Assembly (NCBI RefSeq): GCF_008124525.1
Contig: NZ_VNHJ01000006.1
Span: forward strand, 62,001-126,000
Length of the DNA: 64,000 nucleotides
Origin: Oceanicella actignis
Lineage (GTDB): Bacteria > Pseudomonadota > Alphaproteobacteria > Rhodobacterales > Rhodobacteraceae
Direction of reading: 5' to 3'
Position numbers and translations under genes: made by a program. Below are positions 29,110 to 39,771 of this stretch, in pieces; positions within the stretch are counted from its first letter, which is position 1, and each line of letters opens with the position of its first letter. The notes under the pieces were generated by a model. It was not told where the DNA came from, did not search any database, and worked only from the letters and a program-made list of their open reading frames with translations.

Positions 29110-32100
29110 TCATCCCCGGCGGGCGGCCGCGCGCAGCCGCGCGGGCCTGCGCGCCATGCGGCGCATCGCCCGCAGCGCCGCCCCCACATCCTGCTGCATC
29201 AGCGCCAGCGCCGGCGTGACCACAAGCACTAGAAGCAGCCCGAAGCCAAGCCCATAGCACAGAGAGATGACCGCGGGCTTGAGAAACTGCGCCTGCTGGC
29301 TGCGCTCGAACAGCAGCGGGGCAAGGCCGAGCACCGTGGTCAGCGTCGTCAGCAGGACCGGGCGAAGGCGCTCGCACACCGCGTCGATCACGGCGGGAAA
29401 CAGGGCGCGGCGGCGGGCGTGTTCGTCGATCGCGGCGATCAGCACGATGGAATCGTTGATGATGATGCCCGCCATGCCCATCAGCCCCACCACCGAGAAC
29501 ATGCTCAGCGGCGTGTCGTGCAGCCAGTGCCCCCACACCGCGCCCACCAGCCCCAGCGGGATCACGACCAGCACCGCCAGCGGGCGCGTCCAGCTGCCGA
29601 ACACCCAGGCCAGGATCAGCCAGATCCCCGCGATGCAGGCCAGAAACCCCTTGAGCGCGTCGGACAGGAAGGCCTGCTCGTCCTCGTCCAGCCCGGCCAG
29701 CCGGTAGGCCACGCCATGCGCGTCGGCCACTTCGGGCACGATGCGCTCGCTCAGCTCGGCGCGCAGCGCCGCGGCGCGGGCGGCGTCCTGGTCGTCCAGA
29801 TCGGCGGTGACCGAGACCCGCAGCAGCCCGTTCTCGCGCCGCAGCCGCGCAAAGCCCTGCCCCTCGCGCAGCTCGGCCACGGCCGAAAGCGGCGCCCAGG
29901 CGCCCGAGGGGGCGCGCACGCGCGCGCGGGTCAGGAAATCGGCGGCCGTCTCCGCCTCGGCCTGCCGGACCACGATGCGCGCGGTGCGCTTGCCTTCGGC
30001 GAAGCGGGCGGCCTCGATGCCCTCGAGCCGCGCGAACAGCTCGCGCCCCAGCGACTGCGCCGTGAAGCCCAGCGCGCGCCCCAGCGGCGTCGGCTCGATC
30101 ACCAGCTCGGTCTTGTCGTAGGGCATGTCGTCCTCGATCGCGCCGACGCCGTCCAGCGCGGCCATGCGGGCCTTGAGCGCCTCGGCCGCGGCCTTGAGCG
30201 CGCGCGGGTCGGCGCCGTGCAGCTGCACCTCGATCCCGGCCTCGGGGCCCGAGCGCATGCTGCGGAAGCTGACCGTCTCGGCCATTGGATGGGGGCGGCT
30301 TTCGCGGCGCACCGCGTCGAGGAAGTCGAATGACGAGAAGGGGCGCAGATCGGCGTCGATCAGCTCGACCGAGACGGCGCCCAGCTCGTCGGGGTCGCGC
30401 GTTTCGGCGCCGGGCACGCCGCGCCCGGCCAGCGCGCCGACGCGCGTTTCGACGAAGGCGACGGGGTCCACGCCGTGCTCGGCCTTCATGCGCGCGGCGG
30501 CGGCGGCGACGGCGCGCGCCGCCTCGTCCACCGCGGCGCGGGTGTCGGCGCGCGAGGCGCCGGGCAGCATCACCACGTTGACGGTCAGCGCGCCGCGCTC
30601 GGGCGGGGCCCAGAAACGCCACGGAACCGTGCCGCGCAGGATCTGCTCGACCGACAGCGCCAGCAGCAGCACCGCGGCCGCCGTCAGCGGGTAGCGCAGG
30701 CGCATGGCCACGGCCAGAACCGGGCGGAAGGCGCGCTCGCGAAAGGCGCGGAAGGCGCGGTTGAAGGCGCGCGAGGGGGCGTCATACCAGGGCGCGCGGG
30801 TCTTGGCCGCCAGCGCATGGGTCATGTGCGCGGGCAGGACCAGGAAACACTCGGCCAGCGAGGCGGCCAGCACGGCGGCGACGGTGAAGGGGATGTCGGC
30901 GATCAGCTCGCCGAAGCGCCCGCCCACCAGCGTCAGCCCGCCGAAGGCGACGATCGTCGTGGCCGAGGCGGCGAAGACCGGCGCCGTCATGCGTCGCGCG
31001 GCGGCAAGCGCGGCGCGCGCCGGCGGCATGCCGCGCGCGCGCGCCAGATGGTCGGCGTGCTCGCCCACGACGATGGCGTCGTCCACCACGATGCCCAGCG
31101 TGATGATGAGCGCGAACAGCGACACCATGTTCAGCGTCAGCCCGAAGGCGTGCATCAGCCCGACCGCCGCCAGCATCGAGGCCGGAATTCCCGCCGCCAC
31201 CCAGAAGGCGGTGCGCGCGCTCAGGAACACGAACAGCAGCGCGACGACCAGCGCCAGCCCCGTTGCGGCGTTGTCCAGCAGCATCGCCAGGCGCTGCTCG
31301 ATCCGCTCGGCGCGGCTGCGCACCAGCTCGATGCGCACGCCCTCGGGCAGGCCCTTGTTCATGCGCGCGGCCAGCTCGGCGGTCTGGCGCTGGATCTGGA
31401 TCGCGTCGCCCGCGGCCGAGCGGTCGACCCGCAGCGCCACCGCCGGATTCGCGCCCACGCGCAGCTCGACGCCCTCTTCGACGCCCAGGCGCTCGATGCG
31501 GGCCACATCGCGCAGGCGCAGCGCCTCGCCCAGGCCCGAGACGGGCAGCTCGAGCTCGGCCAGCGCCTCGGGGGTGCGGCGCTCGAGCCCGGCGCGCAGG
31601 CGCGCGGCGCGCGACTCCATCTCGCCGGCCGGCGAGGCGCTGACCGCGGCGCCGACCGTGCGCGCGATGGTCTCGAGCGTCAGGTCGTGGCGGATCATCG
31701 ACGCCTCCTCGACCGAGACGCGGATGGTCGGCGCCGGCGCGCCCAGCACCTCGACGCGCGAGATGCCGCGCTCGGCCAGGCGGGCCGCGAACTCGTCGGC
31801 GATGCGGGTCAGCTGCTCGGGCGGCAGGGGGCCGTGGACGACCACGTCGGTCACGCGGTCGCGCCAGACGCCGCGGCGCACCTCGGGCGGATCGGCGGCG
31901 TCGGGCAGGCCGGTCACGGCGTCGACGGCGGCTTGAACCTCCTGCACGGCGCGGTCCATGTTCCATCCCGGCTCGAACTCGGCCGTGATCCAGGCGCCGC
32001 CCTCGCGCGCGTCGGAGCGCGTGCGCGCCACGCCCTCGACCGCGGCCACGGCGGGCTCGATGCGGGCCACGACCGCGTCGTCCATCTCTTGCGGCGCGGC

Positions 32101-32289
32101 GCCCTCCCAGGCGACCGAGACGATCACCGTCTCGATGACCACGTCGGGCAGGAACTGCGCGCGCAACGCGCCGGCGCCCCATGCGCCCAGCAGCACCATC
32201 AGCGCCAGCAGCAGGTTGGCCGCCGTCGGATGGCGCGCGAAATGCGCCAGAAGCCCGCCGCGCCAGGCGCCCGCGCCGCGCGTCTGCAT
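29110..32289 (-). CDS. RND efflux pump inner-membrane transporter (AcrB/HAE1-like)
   Basis: The protein is 1059 aa, the full RND length. Hydrophobic segments occur as one N-terminal helix plus two blocks of helices around residues 335-560 and 870-1040. The proton-relay Asp pair is in [16 protein letters not shown]. Two large periplasmic loops separate the blocks. With the membrane fusion protein just upstream it forms a proton-driven efflux system, and an outer-membrane channel must come from elsewhere. The start is 3 nt after the fusion-protein stop. Confidence 0.92.
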   Translation of the reverse strand: MQTRGAGAWRGGLLAHFARHPTAANLLLALMVLLGAWGAGALRAQFLPDVVIETVIVSVAWEGAAPQEMDDAVVARIEPAVAAVEGVARTRSDAREGGAWITAEFEPGWNMDRAVQEVQAAVDAVTGLPDAADPPEVRRGVWRDRVTDVVVHGPLPPEQLTRIADEFAARLAERGISRVEVLGAPAPTIRVSVEEASMIRHDLTLETIARTVGAAVSASPAGEMESRAARLRAGLERRTPEALAELELPVSGLGEALRLRDVARIERLGVEEGVELRVGANPAVALRVDRSAAGDAIQIQRQTAELAARMNKGLPEGVRIELVRSRAERIEQRLAMLLDNAATGLALVVALLFVFLSARTAFWVAAGIPASMLAAVGLMHAFGLTLNMVSLFALIITLGIVVDDAIVVGEHADHLARARGMPPARAALAAARRMTAPVFAASATTIVAFGGLTLVGGRFGELIADIPFTVAAVLAASLAECFLVLPAHMTHALAAKTRAPWYDAPSRAFNRAFRAFRERAFRPVLAVAMRLRYPLTAAAVLLLALSVEQILRGTVPWRFWAPPERGALTVNVVMLPGASRADTRAAVDEAARAVAAAAARMKAEHGVDPVAFVETRVGALAGRGVPGAETRDPDELGAVSVELIDADLRPFSSFDFLDAVRRESRPHPMAETVSFRSMRSGPEAGIEVQLHGADPRALKAAAEALKARMAALDGVGAIEDDMPYDKTELVIEPTPLGRALGFTAQSLGRELFARLEGIEAARFAEGKRTARIVVRQAEAETAADFLTRARVRAPSGAWAPLSAVAELREGQGFARLRRENGLLRVSVTADLDDQDAARAAALRAELSERIVPEVADAHGVAYRLAGLDEDEQAFLSDALKGFLACIAGIWLILAWVFGSWTRPLAVLVVIPLGLVGAVWGHWLHDTPLSMFSVVGLMGMAGIIINDSIVLIAAIDEHARRRALFPAVIDAVCERLRPVLLTTLTTVLGLAPLLFERSQQAQFLKPAVISLCYGLGFGLLLVLVVTPALALMQQDVGAALRAMRRMARRPARLRAAARRG

Positions 32290-32292
32290 CGC

Positions 32293-33861
32293 TCAGCCCC
32301 CCTCGGGCGATTCGAGGCGCTCGACCAGCGCGCGGGGCGCGCGCTCGGCCGACAGCGCGGCGAGAAGGCGCGCGCGCTCGTCCTCGGGCAGCGGCGCGGC
32401 GCGCACGCGCGCCATCAGCCGCGCGCGGCGGGCGGGGTCGAGCGTCACCGTGTCGTCGCCCGTCTCCGCGCCCCCTCCCGCGCCCCCTCCCGCGCCATAG
32501 CCCGCGCGCGTGTCCGCGCCCGGCCCGGCCCCGGCGCCCGCCCGCGGCGCCGACGCGGCCTCGGCCGCGCCGCCCGACCCCGTCGCCGCGTCGGCCGGCA
32601 CGGGGCGCACCCTGACCCCGGGCGCAAGCTGGGGCAGCCGCGCGGCGGCGTAGCGCGCGCCGAAGGGCGCGTCGGCGACGATCAGCGAATCGCCCTGGCG
32701 ACGCAGGATGCGCACGGCGCGCTCCTCGAGCCGGCCCTGCGCGTTGACGATCAGGATGCGCCCGGCCGCATCCGCCGCCGCGGCGGGTATGACCGCGACG
32801 TCGGCCAGCTCGGGCTCGGTGACCTCGACGGCGACGAAGTCGCCCGGCCGCAGGAAGGCGCCCGCCGACGGATCGAGCCGCGCATAGACCATGCGCCCCG
32901 CCCCGCCGGCCGCGACCTCGGCTCCGGCGCGGGCCAGAACGGCGGGGGCGCTCAGCGGCAGGCCGTCCATCTCGAGCAGCACGCGCACGGGCGCGTCGAT
33001 CAGCCGGCCGTCGGGACCCAGAAGGCGGGCGAACTCGTCGGACGAGACCTCGAAGGCCGCCTCGAGCGCGGACAGGTCGATCAGCTCGGCCAGCCGCTCG
33101 CCCGCCGCCACGCGCCGCCCCTGCGCCGCGGCGGCGTTCGCAAGGATGCCGTCGAAGGGCGCGGCCACGCGCGCCTCGCGCAGTTCGCGCTCGGCGTCGG
33201 CCACCTGCAGGCGGGCGCGGGCCAGGGCGATGCCCGCGCGCGTCACCCGCGCGCGCGCCGCGGCCAGCGCCTGCTGACGGCCCAGCGCCGCCTGCCGCGC
33301 CGCCGCAAGGGCCAGCTGCGCCGCCTCGACCGAGGCGTCGGAACCCACGCCGCGCTCGCGCAACGACCGCTGCCGCTCGAGCGCGGCGGCGCGCAGATCG
33401 GCCTGCGCGCGCGCCGAGGCCAGCTCGGCTTCGGCCAGCGCCACCTCGTCCTCGGCCTCGGCCAGGGCGGCGTTGGCCTCGTCGCGGGCGATGCGCGCGC
33501 GCTCGAGGGCCGATTGCAGCGGCGCGGGGTCCAGCGAGAACACCAGCTCGCCCGCCGCCACATGGCCGCCATCGGCGAAGTTGGGCGACAGCTGGGCCAA
33601 CGTGCCCGCCGCCGAGGCGCGCAGCTCCAGCGTCCGCCCGCTGCGCACGCGGCCATGGGCGCGGATGACCGGCCGGACCCGGGTCGGGGTCAGGGTCAGG
33701 ACCGCGGCGACGCGCGCGCGCTCGGCCGCCGCCTGCGGCCGCGCGCCGCCCTCGCGCCGCGCCTCGAGCGCGTCGCCCACGCGCAGCGCCGCCAGCGCCA
33801 GAAGCGCCAGCGTCGCCGCCGTCAGCGCGGCGCCGATCGCCGCTCGCATCACGAAACGCAT
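32293..33861 (-). CDS. RND efflux periplasmic membrane fusion protein
   Basis: The protein is 522 aa. An N-terminal membrane anchor (residues 4-27) is followed by a lipoyl-like half, a long alpha-hairpin of Ala/Arg/Glu helices (about 110-235), the second lipoyl half ([21 protein letters not shown]) and the beta-barrel domain. It links the RND transporter to the outer membrane. The C-terminal about 110 residues are Gly/Ala-rich with a short charged helix, an unusual extension for HlyD/AcrA proteins. GGGAGG is 12 nt from the ATG at 33861, rather far; an alternative start is 33849. Confidence 0.88.
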   Translation of the reverse strand: MRFVMRAAIGAALTAATLALLALAALRVGDALEARREGGARPQAAAERARVAAVLTLTPTRVRPVIRAHGRVRSGRTLELRASAAGTLAQLSPNFADGGHVAAGELVFSLDPAPLQSALERARIARDEANAALAEAEDEVALAEAELASARAQADLRAAALERQRSLRERGVGSDASVEAAQLALAAARQAALGRQQALAAARARVTRAGIALARARLQVADAERELREARVAAPFDGILANAAAAQGRRVAAGERLAELIDLSALEAAFEVSSDEFARLLGPDGRLIDAPVRVLLEMDGLPLSAPAVLARAGAEVAAGGAGRMVYARLDPSAGAFLRPGDFVAVEVTEPELADVAVIPAAAADAAGRILIVNAQGRLEERAVRILRRQGDSLIVADAPFGARYAAARLPQLAPGVRVRPVPADAATGSGGAAEAASAPRAGAGAGPGADTRAGYGAGGGAGGGAETGDDTVTLDPARRARLMARVRAAPLPEDERARLLAALSAERAPRALVERLESPEGG

Positions 33862-34005
33862 CGCGCGATGAATCCTCCCTTCCGCATTCGGGGCGCGCCC
33901 GTCGCGAACCTGTCCCCGAACGTAGCGGGCGCGCGCGCACATTCTACGCGCGATTCGCCCCCGTCCGTCGACGCCCCCGTCCCACCGCGCCGTCGCGGGC
34001 GCCGG

Positions 34006-34034
34006 TTGAAATCGCGCCCCCCGCGCCCTATGCC
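34006..34034 (+). promoter_or_regulatory. Predicted ispH-rnhA promoter
   Basis: TTGAAA (34006-34011) and TATGCC (34029-34034) are separated by 17 nt, ahead of ispH and divergent from the efflux genes. The prediction rests on consensus resemblance only. Confidence 0.5.
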
Positions 34035-34090
34035 ATCGGGGCAGACGCGCCGCCCCGCCGGGCGCATGCGCGCGCATGAAGGACTGCGCC

Positions 34091-35074
34091 ATGAGCCGAC
34101 CGCCCATCACCCTTCACCTGGCCGCCCCGCGCGGCTTTTGCGCCGGCGTGGACCGCGCCATCAGGATCGTGGAGATGGCGATCGAGAAATGGGGCGCGCC
34201 GGTCTATGTGCGTCACGAGATCGTGCACAACCGTTACGTCGTGGACGCGCTGCGCGCCAAGGGCGCCGTCTTCGTCGAGGAGCTGGACGAGTGCCCCGCC
34301 GACCGCCCCGTTGTGTTCTCGGCGCATGGGGTTCCGAAATCGGTTCCGGCCGAGGCCGAGCGGCGCCGGATGCTGTATGTGGACGCCACCTGCCCGCTCG
34401 TCTCCAAGGTCCACATCGAAGCCGAGCGGCACCACCAGAACGGCCTGCAGATGGTCATGATCGGCCATCAGGGCCACCCCGAGACCATCGGCACCATGGG
34501 CCAGCTGCCCGAGGGCGAGGTTCTGCTGGTCGAGACCGTCGAGGACGTGGCGCGCCTGACGCCCCGCGATCCCGAGCGCCTGGCCTACATCACCCAGACC
34601 ACGCTCAGCGTCGACGACACGGCCGAGATCGTCGCCGCCCTGCGCGCGCGCTTTCCGAACATCGTCGGCCCGCACAAGGAGGACATCTGCTACGCCACCA
34701 CCAACCGCCAGGCGGCGGTCAAGGCGGTGGCGCCGCTGGTGGACGCGCTGCTTGTGATCGGGGCGCCGAACTCGTCCAACTCGCGCCGCCTGGTCGAGGT
34801 GGCCCGGCGCGCGGGCTGCGGCTATGCGCAGCTGGTCCAGCGCGCGGCCGAGATCGACTGGCGCGCGCTGGAGGGGGCGCGCGCGGTGGGCATCACGGCC
34901 GGCGCCTCGGCGCCCGAGATCCTGGTGGACGAGGTGGTGGACGCCTTCCGCGACCGCTACGAGGTGGATCTGCGCACCGTCGAGACGGCGATCGAGCGCG
35001 TCAGCTTCAAGCCGCCGCGCATCCTGCGCGACGCGGCCGCCGGCCAGGAGAGCCGCGAGGAAACCGGCGCATGA
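34091..35074 (+). CDS. ispH: 4-hydroxy-3-methylbut-2-enyl diphosphate reductase
   Basis: The protein is 327 aa and makes IPP and DMAPP in the last step of the MEP isoprenoid pathway. The three conserved cysteines that hold its 4Fe-4S cluster are in [24 protein letters not shown] and [26 protein letters not shown] and the catalytic Glu in TIGTMGQ-adjacent TQTTLSVDD segments match the family. I prefer the ATG at 34091 because GAAGGA sits 7 nt ahead; a start at 34076 is possible. The stop overlaps rnhA (ATGA). Confidence 0.97.
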   Translation: MSRPPITLHLAAPRGFCAGVDRAIRIVEMAIEKWGAPVYVRHEIVHNRYVVDALRAKGAVFVEELDECPADRPVVFSAHGVPKSVPAEAERRRMLYVDATCPLVSKVHIEAERHHQNGLQMVMIGHQGHPETIGTMGQLPEGEVLLVETVEDVARLTPRDPERLAYITQTTLSVDDTAEIVAALRARFPNIVGPHKEDICYATTNRQAAVKAVAPLVDALLVIGAPNSSNSRRLVEVARRAGCGYAQLVQRAAEIDWRALEGARAVGITAGASAPEILVDEVVDAFRDRYEVDLRTVETAIERVSFKPPRILRDAAAGQESREETGA

Positions 35075-35595
35075 CCGAGATATTCGCCTACACCGACGGC
35101 GCGTGCTCGGGCAATCCGGGGCCGGGCGGCTGGGGCGCGCTGCTGGTGGCCGTGCGCGACGGCGCGCGGGTCAAGGAGCGCGAGCTTTCGGGCGGCGAGC
35201 CGGCCACCACCAACAACCGCATGGAGCTGATGGCCGCGATCCAGGCGCTCGAGGCGCTGGGGCGTCCGGCCAAGGTCACCGTCGTCACCGACAGCGCCTA
35301 TGTGAAGGGCGGCATCACCAGCTGGATGAAAGGCTGGAAGCGCAACGGGTGGAAGACGGCCTCGCGCCAGCCGGTCAAGAACGAGGATCTCTGGCGCCGG
35401 CTCGACGCGGCGCAGGCGCGCCACGACGTGACGTGGAAGTGGGTCAAGGGCCATGCCGGCCACCCCGAGAACGAGCGCGCCGACGCGCTGGCGCGCGCGG
35501 GCATGGCGCCCTTCAAGCCCCAAGGCGCGGACAAGCCGCCGCGTCCCGCCCGCGCCCGCCGCCCGCGAAAGCCCGCCGGCGCCGCGGGCGGATGA
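35071..35595 (+). CDS. rnhA: Ribonuclease HI
   Basis: The protein is 174 aa. The four acidic active-site residues are in [34 protein letters not shown] and ENERADALA. It removes RNA from RNA-DNA hybrids. The start overlaps the ispH stop. The C-terminal 25 residues are a Lys/Arg/Pro tail beyond the usual 150-residue core. Confidence 0.97.
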   Translation: MTEIFAYTDGACSGNPGPGGWGALLVAVRDGARVKERELSGGEPATTNNRMELMAAIQALEALGRPAKVTVVTDSAYVKGGITSWMKGWKRNGWKTASRQPVKNEDLWRRLDAAQARHDVTWKWVKGHAGHPENERADALARAGMAPFKPQGADKPPRPARARRPRKPAGAAGG

Positions 35596-35684
35596 CCCGG
35601 CGGGCTTTTCCGGTCGGGCGTCTTCGCGTTATGGTGGCGTCGTGACCGGAACCCCCGGCCCGGTGTTCGGAGCGTGAATCGGCC

Positions 35685-37547
35685 ATGCGTCGCAGGCGTC
35701 GCCAGCAGCAGGAAGAAGATGTGGACATCGTCGCCCTGTTCGGCGACCTGATCCGCGAAGACGCCGAGCGCCTCTATGGCGATGACGAGCTCTCGGCTGC
35801 TTCCCCGCGCAAGGCAGGCGGCGGAAGGTCCGGCGCCGAAGCCGACGCGGCGCGCGCCAGGGCGACGCCCGCTTCGGCCAAGGCCGCGCAGAAGGCGCCG
35901 CGCAACGCCGCCGCGCCGCCCGCGCCATCGGCAAAGGCGCCGGAAACGTCGCCCGCCCGGACGGCCAGCAAGGATGCGGCCGGCCGGCGCCCGCCGCTGC
36001 CCGATCCGGCCAAGGGCGCGCCGACGCACGAACCCGCCGCGCCCTCGCCCGCCCGGCCCGAGCCGGACCGCCCGGCGCCCGACAACGCGGCGCCCGACCG
36101 CCCGGCGCCCGACCACCCGGCGCCCGAACCGCCCGAAGCCGTCGAACCGATGCCCGAACGGTCCGCCCCCGCAGCGGGCGAATCGGCCGCGGCAGCGGCG
36201 CAACCGGTCGACGAAGACCAGCCCATCCTCACAGCCGACCCGTATGACGAAGCCGAGCCCGAAAACGGCGCCGCCGGGCCCGAGGCGCCCGGCGCCCCGT
36301 GGGCCGACGCCGACGGCGCCATGGCTTTCGACGCCGAGGATGACGGCCCGCTCAACCGCCTTGCGCTGCGCGGCGCCTTGCTGGCCAGCTTCACGCTAGG
36401 CCTTGGCCTGCCCTGGCTGCGCGCGGCGATCGACGAGGCGTTGTGGGCGCGCACGCTGATCGACGGCGAGGCCGTGCGCATGGCCTCAACCCGCCGCGCC
36501 GCGCTGCGCGACGGCGCGATGCTGGCGGCGATCGGGGCCGCGATCGCGCTCGGCGCCTGGCTGGCGGCGCCGGCGGCGCTGGCCGCGCTGGGCGCACCCG
36601 AGGCGGCCGGGCTGCGGGCGGCGGCGGCGGCGCTGCTGGCGGCGCTTCCGCTGGGCGCGCTGGCGCAGCTGGCGACATGGCGGCGACGCGCCCGGCTGCT
36701 GGGCGCGGCCAGCTGGCGCGGGGTCGGCGCCGCGCTGCGCGGCTCGGCCTGGTCGCTGCCGGCGCTGTGGCTGGCATGGGCGCCGCTGGTGATCGGCTCG
36801 GCCGGGCTGCTGGCGCCCTTCTGGCGCATGGCGCGCGAGCGGCACATGCTCCGGCGCGCCTACTGGGGCGAAGAGCGGTTCGGCTTCGAGGCCTCGGCGC
36901 TGGGCGCCGCGCCGCGCTGGCTGGCCTTCTGGGCGCTGACGGCGGGCGGCGGGGCGCTGGCGGCCATCGGCGCGCTGGGGCCCGACCTGCCGCCGGCCCT
37001 CCACCCGCTGCTCGGCCCGGTGGCAGAGCTTGTCCGCGCGGCATGGCGCGCGCCGGGCGCCGAGCTGGCGCTTGCGCTTTGGGCGGGGGCGGGGGCTGCG
37101 GCGCTGTTCGCCTACCGCGCCGCCGAGCTGCGCGCCATGATCGGCGGGCTGCGCCTGGGCGGCGCGGCGGCGCGCTGCGGGCTGCGGGCCTCGGGGCTGT
37201 GGGCGGCGCTCGCCTCGACGGCGCTGCGCGCGCTCTGGCCCGGCGCGCTGATCTGGGCGGCGCTGGCGCTGATCGCGGCCATCCCACTGGCGGCGAATGC
37301 GGCGCTTGGCGCGCCGGGGGCGGATTACTGGCGCAACCCGGTCCTGGCCGCCGCGTCGCTGGGCGCAGCCGGCGCGCTGGGCGCGGCGTGGTCGCTGTGG
37401 CTGTGGAGCGCGGCGTGGCTGCGCGCGCGGCACGCGCGGCTGTGCATGGCCAGCGACGTCATCGCCGTCGAGGACCTGCGCGCCCTGCGCTGGCGCATGT
37501 CGGGCGCGGCGCCGCCGCGGGTGGCGAAGGCGGACGCATCGGAGTAA
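35685..37547 (+). CDS. DUF898 (YjgN-like) membrane protein with disordered N-terminus
   Basis: The protein is 620 aa. Residues 1 to about 215 are Pro/Ala/Glu-rich and low-complexity, including a short tandem repeat. From about 220 the chain has around eight hydrophobic segments with the GLGLPWLRAAIDEALWARTLIDG and FWRMARERHMLRRAYWGEERF sections that suggest the DUF898 family. The role of that family is not known. The M48 peptidase gene follows 69 nt later on the same strand, a pairing that makes the peptidase its likely partner. Confidence 0.72.
   Translation: MRRRRRQQQEEDVDIVALFGDLIREDAERLYGDDELSAASPRKAGGGRSGAEADAARARATPASAKAAQKAPRNAAAPPAPSAKAPETSPARTASKDAAGRRPPLPDPAKGAPTHEPAAPSPARPEPDRPAPDNAAPDRPAPDHPAPEPPEAVEPMPERSAPAAGESAAAAAQPVDEDQPILTADPYDEAEPENGAAGPEAPGAPWADADGAMAFDAEDDGPLNRLALRGALLASFTLGLGLPWLRAAIDEALWARTLIDGEAVRMASTRRAALRDGAMLAAIGAAIALGAWLAAPAALAALGAPEAAGLRAAAAALLAALPLGALAQLATWRRRARLLGAASWRGVGAALRGSAWSLPALWLAWAPLVIGSAGLLAPFWRMARERHMLRRAYWGEERFGFEASALGAAPRWLAFWALTAGGGALAAIGALGPDLPPALHPLLGPVAELVRAAWRAPGAELALALWAGAGAAALFAYRAAELRAMIGGLRLGGAAARCGLRASGLWAALASTALRALWPGALIWAALALIAAIPLAANAALGAPGADYWRNPVLAAASLGAAGALGAAWSLWLWSAAWLRARHARLCMASDVIAVEDLRALRWRMSGAAPPRVAKADASE
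36069..36128 (+). repeat. 15-bp tandem repeat, four units, inside DUF898 gene
   Basis: Units of the form CGCCCGGCGCCCGAC repeat four times with a few substitutions and encode RPAPD-like pentapeptides (RPAPD, NAAPD, RPAPD, HPAPE). The length is a multiple of three, so copy-number change would keep the frame. Confidence 0.8.
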
Positions 37548-37616
37548 ACCGATGCTCTCGCGCCCCACGGCGCCAGGGCGGCCCGCGCCGCCTCAAGGAT
37601 CGGAGACGGCCAGTCG

Positions 37617-38756
37617 ATGCGCGCAATCACGGGCGCGACCGCGCTCAAACGCTACGCCCTGCTCGAGGCCGAAGGACGCTACGTCCCGGCGCCCGGCGCC
37701 CAGCCGCAAGAGGTGATCGTCAAGTTCGGCGCGGCCTCGCTGACGCTTTTCACCCTGTCAGACGAGCCCATCGACCATTGGGCGCTGGGCAGCCTGCGGG
37801 CCGATCCCGCCGCCGCCGACCCCAAAACCGGCCACGCCGAGGCGCTGACGCTCATGCCCGACGCCGATGCGCCGGAGCGGCTGACCATCGCCGACCGCGA
37901 CATGATCGCCGCGCTGGAAGAGGTCTGCCCCGACCTGCGCCGGCCGCCCCGCGCGCCGCGGCGGCGCTGGCGGCGCCTGGCGTGGATCGCCGCCGCGCTG
38001 GCGCTGGCCGGGGCGCTGTCGGCGGCGACGCCCGCGGCGCTGCGCGCGCTGGCCATGCGCGCGCCGATCGAACGCACGGCGGCGCTGGGCCGCGCGCTGG
38101 CGCAGGCCGCCCCGGCGGCCCTTGGCCCCGAAGCGCGCCTGTGCGCGGCCCCCGACGGCGTCGCGGCGCTCGATCGCCTGGCGCGGCGGCTGACGCCGGC
38201 CCTTGACGCCGCGCCGCCGGCGCGTCTCGCGGTCGTGGACTGGCCCGCGCGCAACGCGGCGGCGCTGCCGGGCGGCTGGGTGCTGATCCTTCGCGGGCTG
38301 ATCGACGCGGCCCGCACCCCCGAAGAGCTGGCCGCCGCCGTCGCACACGAGCTGGCCCACGCCGCGCGGCGCGCGCCGCTGGACGCGCTGCTGCGCGCCG
38401 GCGGCCCGCGCGAATCGCTGCGGCTTCTGACCGGCGGCCTGCCGGGCCCGGCCGAGGCGCCCGCCCTCGCGCAAGCCCTGCTGCGCGCGCGGCACGATGC
38501 GCGCGCCGAGGCCGGCGCCGACGCCGCCGCGCTGGACGCCTTCGCCAAGGCCGGGCTGCCCGCCTCGGCCATGGCGGCGCTGCTCGAGACGCTGGCGCGC
38601 GACCCGGGCCCGGCGCCGCGCAGCCACCTGTCGCGCGACCCCGAGGCGCGCGCCCGCGCCGCCCGCGCCCGCGCAGCGGACGTGATCGGGGCAAGCCCCT
38701 TCCGCCCCGCGCTCGAGGACGGCGACTGGGTGGCCCTGCGTCAGATCTGCGATTGA
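37617..38756 (+). CDS. M48 family metallopeptidase (Ste24-like domain)
   Basis: The protein is 379 aa. One hydrophobic segment lies at about residues 121-140. The zinc-binding HELAH motif follows in AAAVAHELAHAARR at about 243-247, and a downstream Glu in RHDARAEAGADAAALDAF could be the third ligand. The first 100 residues form a soluble N-terminal domain. It is probably membrane-anchored with the protease domain on one side. It follows the DUF898 gene and ends a few bases from the convergent MBL hydrolase. Confidence 0.83.
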   Translation: MRAITGATALKRYALLEAEGRYVPAPGAQPQEVIVKFGAASLTLFTLSDEPIDHWALGSLRADPAAADPKTGHAEALTLMPDADAPERLTIADRDMIAALEEVCPDLRRPPRAPRRRWRRLAWIAAALALAGALSAATPAALRALAMRAPIERTAALGRALAQAAPAALGPEARLCAAPDGVAALDRLARRLTPALDAAPPARLAVVDWPARNAAALPGGWVLILRGLIDAARTPEELAAAVAHELAHAARRAPLDALLRAGGPRESLRLLTGGLPGPAEAPALAQALLRARHDARAEAGADAAALDAFAKAGLPASAMAALLETLARDPGPAPRSHLSRDPEARARAARARAADVIGASPFRPALEDGDWVALRQICD

Positions 38757-38766
38757 GCCCGGCGGC

Positions 38767-39705
38767 TCAGGCTGCGAAGAACCGCGCCGTCGGCGACAGC
38801 GGCCCCTCGTGGCGCGCGCGCCCATCCTCGATCAGGCCGATCAGATGGGCGAAGACGTTGCGCGCCGCCGCCGGATGCAGCGCGGGATCGACCTCGGCGT
38901 AGATGCGCGCGGTCAGGGCGGCGACGTCGGCGCCCTCGGGCGGCAGGGCGCGCAGGATCTGCTCCTCGCGCATCAGGCGGTGGCGGATCTGGTGATCGAT
39001 CATCGCGCGCGGATCGCGCACGGGCGCGCCATGGCCGGGATAGTAGATCCGGTCCTCGCGCGCGCGCATCCGGCGCAGGCTGGCCATGAAGGCGCGCATG
39101 TCGCCGTCGGGCGGCGAGACCATGGTCGTCGCCCAGGCCATGACGTGATCGCCCGACAGGACGGCGCCCGGGGCCATGCCCTCGGCCTCGACCGCGAAGC
39201 ACAGATGGTTCGACAGATGGCCCGGCGTATGCAGCGCCGTCGCGGCCCAGCCGTCGCCCTCGACGCGCTCGCCATCGGCCAGCAGGCGATCGGGAACGGT
39301 GGCGCGGTCGGCCCCCTCGCCGCCGCCCAGATGCGCGCCCTCGGCCTCGAGCCGGGCCATGCGCGCGCTCAGCCCCGCGCCATGGGGGCCGAAGCCCATC
39401 ACCGGCGCTCCGGTGCGCGCGGCCAGCGCCCGCGCCCCCGGCGAATGATCCACATGGGTGTGCGTGAGCAAGATGGCCTCGATGCGCTCGTCCGGCGCGA
39501 GCGCGCGTTCTATCGCGGCCAGATGCGCCGCGTTCTCGGGGCCCGGATCGACCACCGCCACGCCCCCGCGCCCGAGGATGTAGGTCTGCGTGCCGGTAAA
39601 GGTCATCGGGCCCGGATTGGGGCAGGTGACGCGGCGCAGCCCCGGCTCGAGCGTCTCGGCCACGCCATGCGCCGCGCGCGCGTCCCTGTCGAACGGATCG
39701 TCCAT
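38767..39705 (-). CDS. MBL-fold metallohydrolase (LACTB2-like)
   Basis: The protein is 312 aa. The metal motif is LLTHTHVDHSPGA at about 78-90, followed by LHTPGHLSNHLCF, LSGDHVMAW and YYPGHGAPV. The C-terminal 60 residues resemble the winged-helix tail of LACTB2/BLACT_WH proteins. A hydrolase is certain in kind but the substrate, such as RNA or a thioester, is not. The start at 39705 gives a normal-length protein with GGGG about 10 nt upstream. Confidence 0.88.
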   Translation of the reverse strand: MDDPFDRDARAAHGVAETLEPGLRRVTCPNPGPMTFTGTQTYILGRGGVAVVDPGPENAAHLAAIERALAPDERIEAILLTHTHVDHSPGARALAARTGAPVMGFGPHGAGLSARMARLEAEGAHLGGGEGADRATVPDRLLADGERVEGDGWAATALHTPGHLSNHLCFAVEAEGMAPGAVLSGDHVMAWATTMVSPPDGDMRAFMASLRRMRAREDRIYYPGHGAPVRDPRAMIDHQIRHRLMREEQILRALPPEGADVAALTARIYAEVDPALHPAAARNVFAHLIGLIEDGRARHEGPLSPTARFFAA

Positions 39706-39771
39706 CGCCGCATCCCCTTCGGCGCCTCGCGCCCCTGATTCCTTGCGCCGCCGCGGCGGGCGGGGCACAGA

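Noticed and set aside
30475-35070. Plus-strand open frame of more than 1500 codons leading into rnhA
   Set aside because: It is antisense to the RND and fusion-protein genes, which have clear motifs. GC-rich codon bias keeps the opposite frame open.
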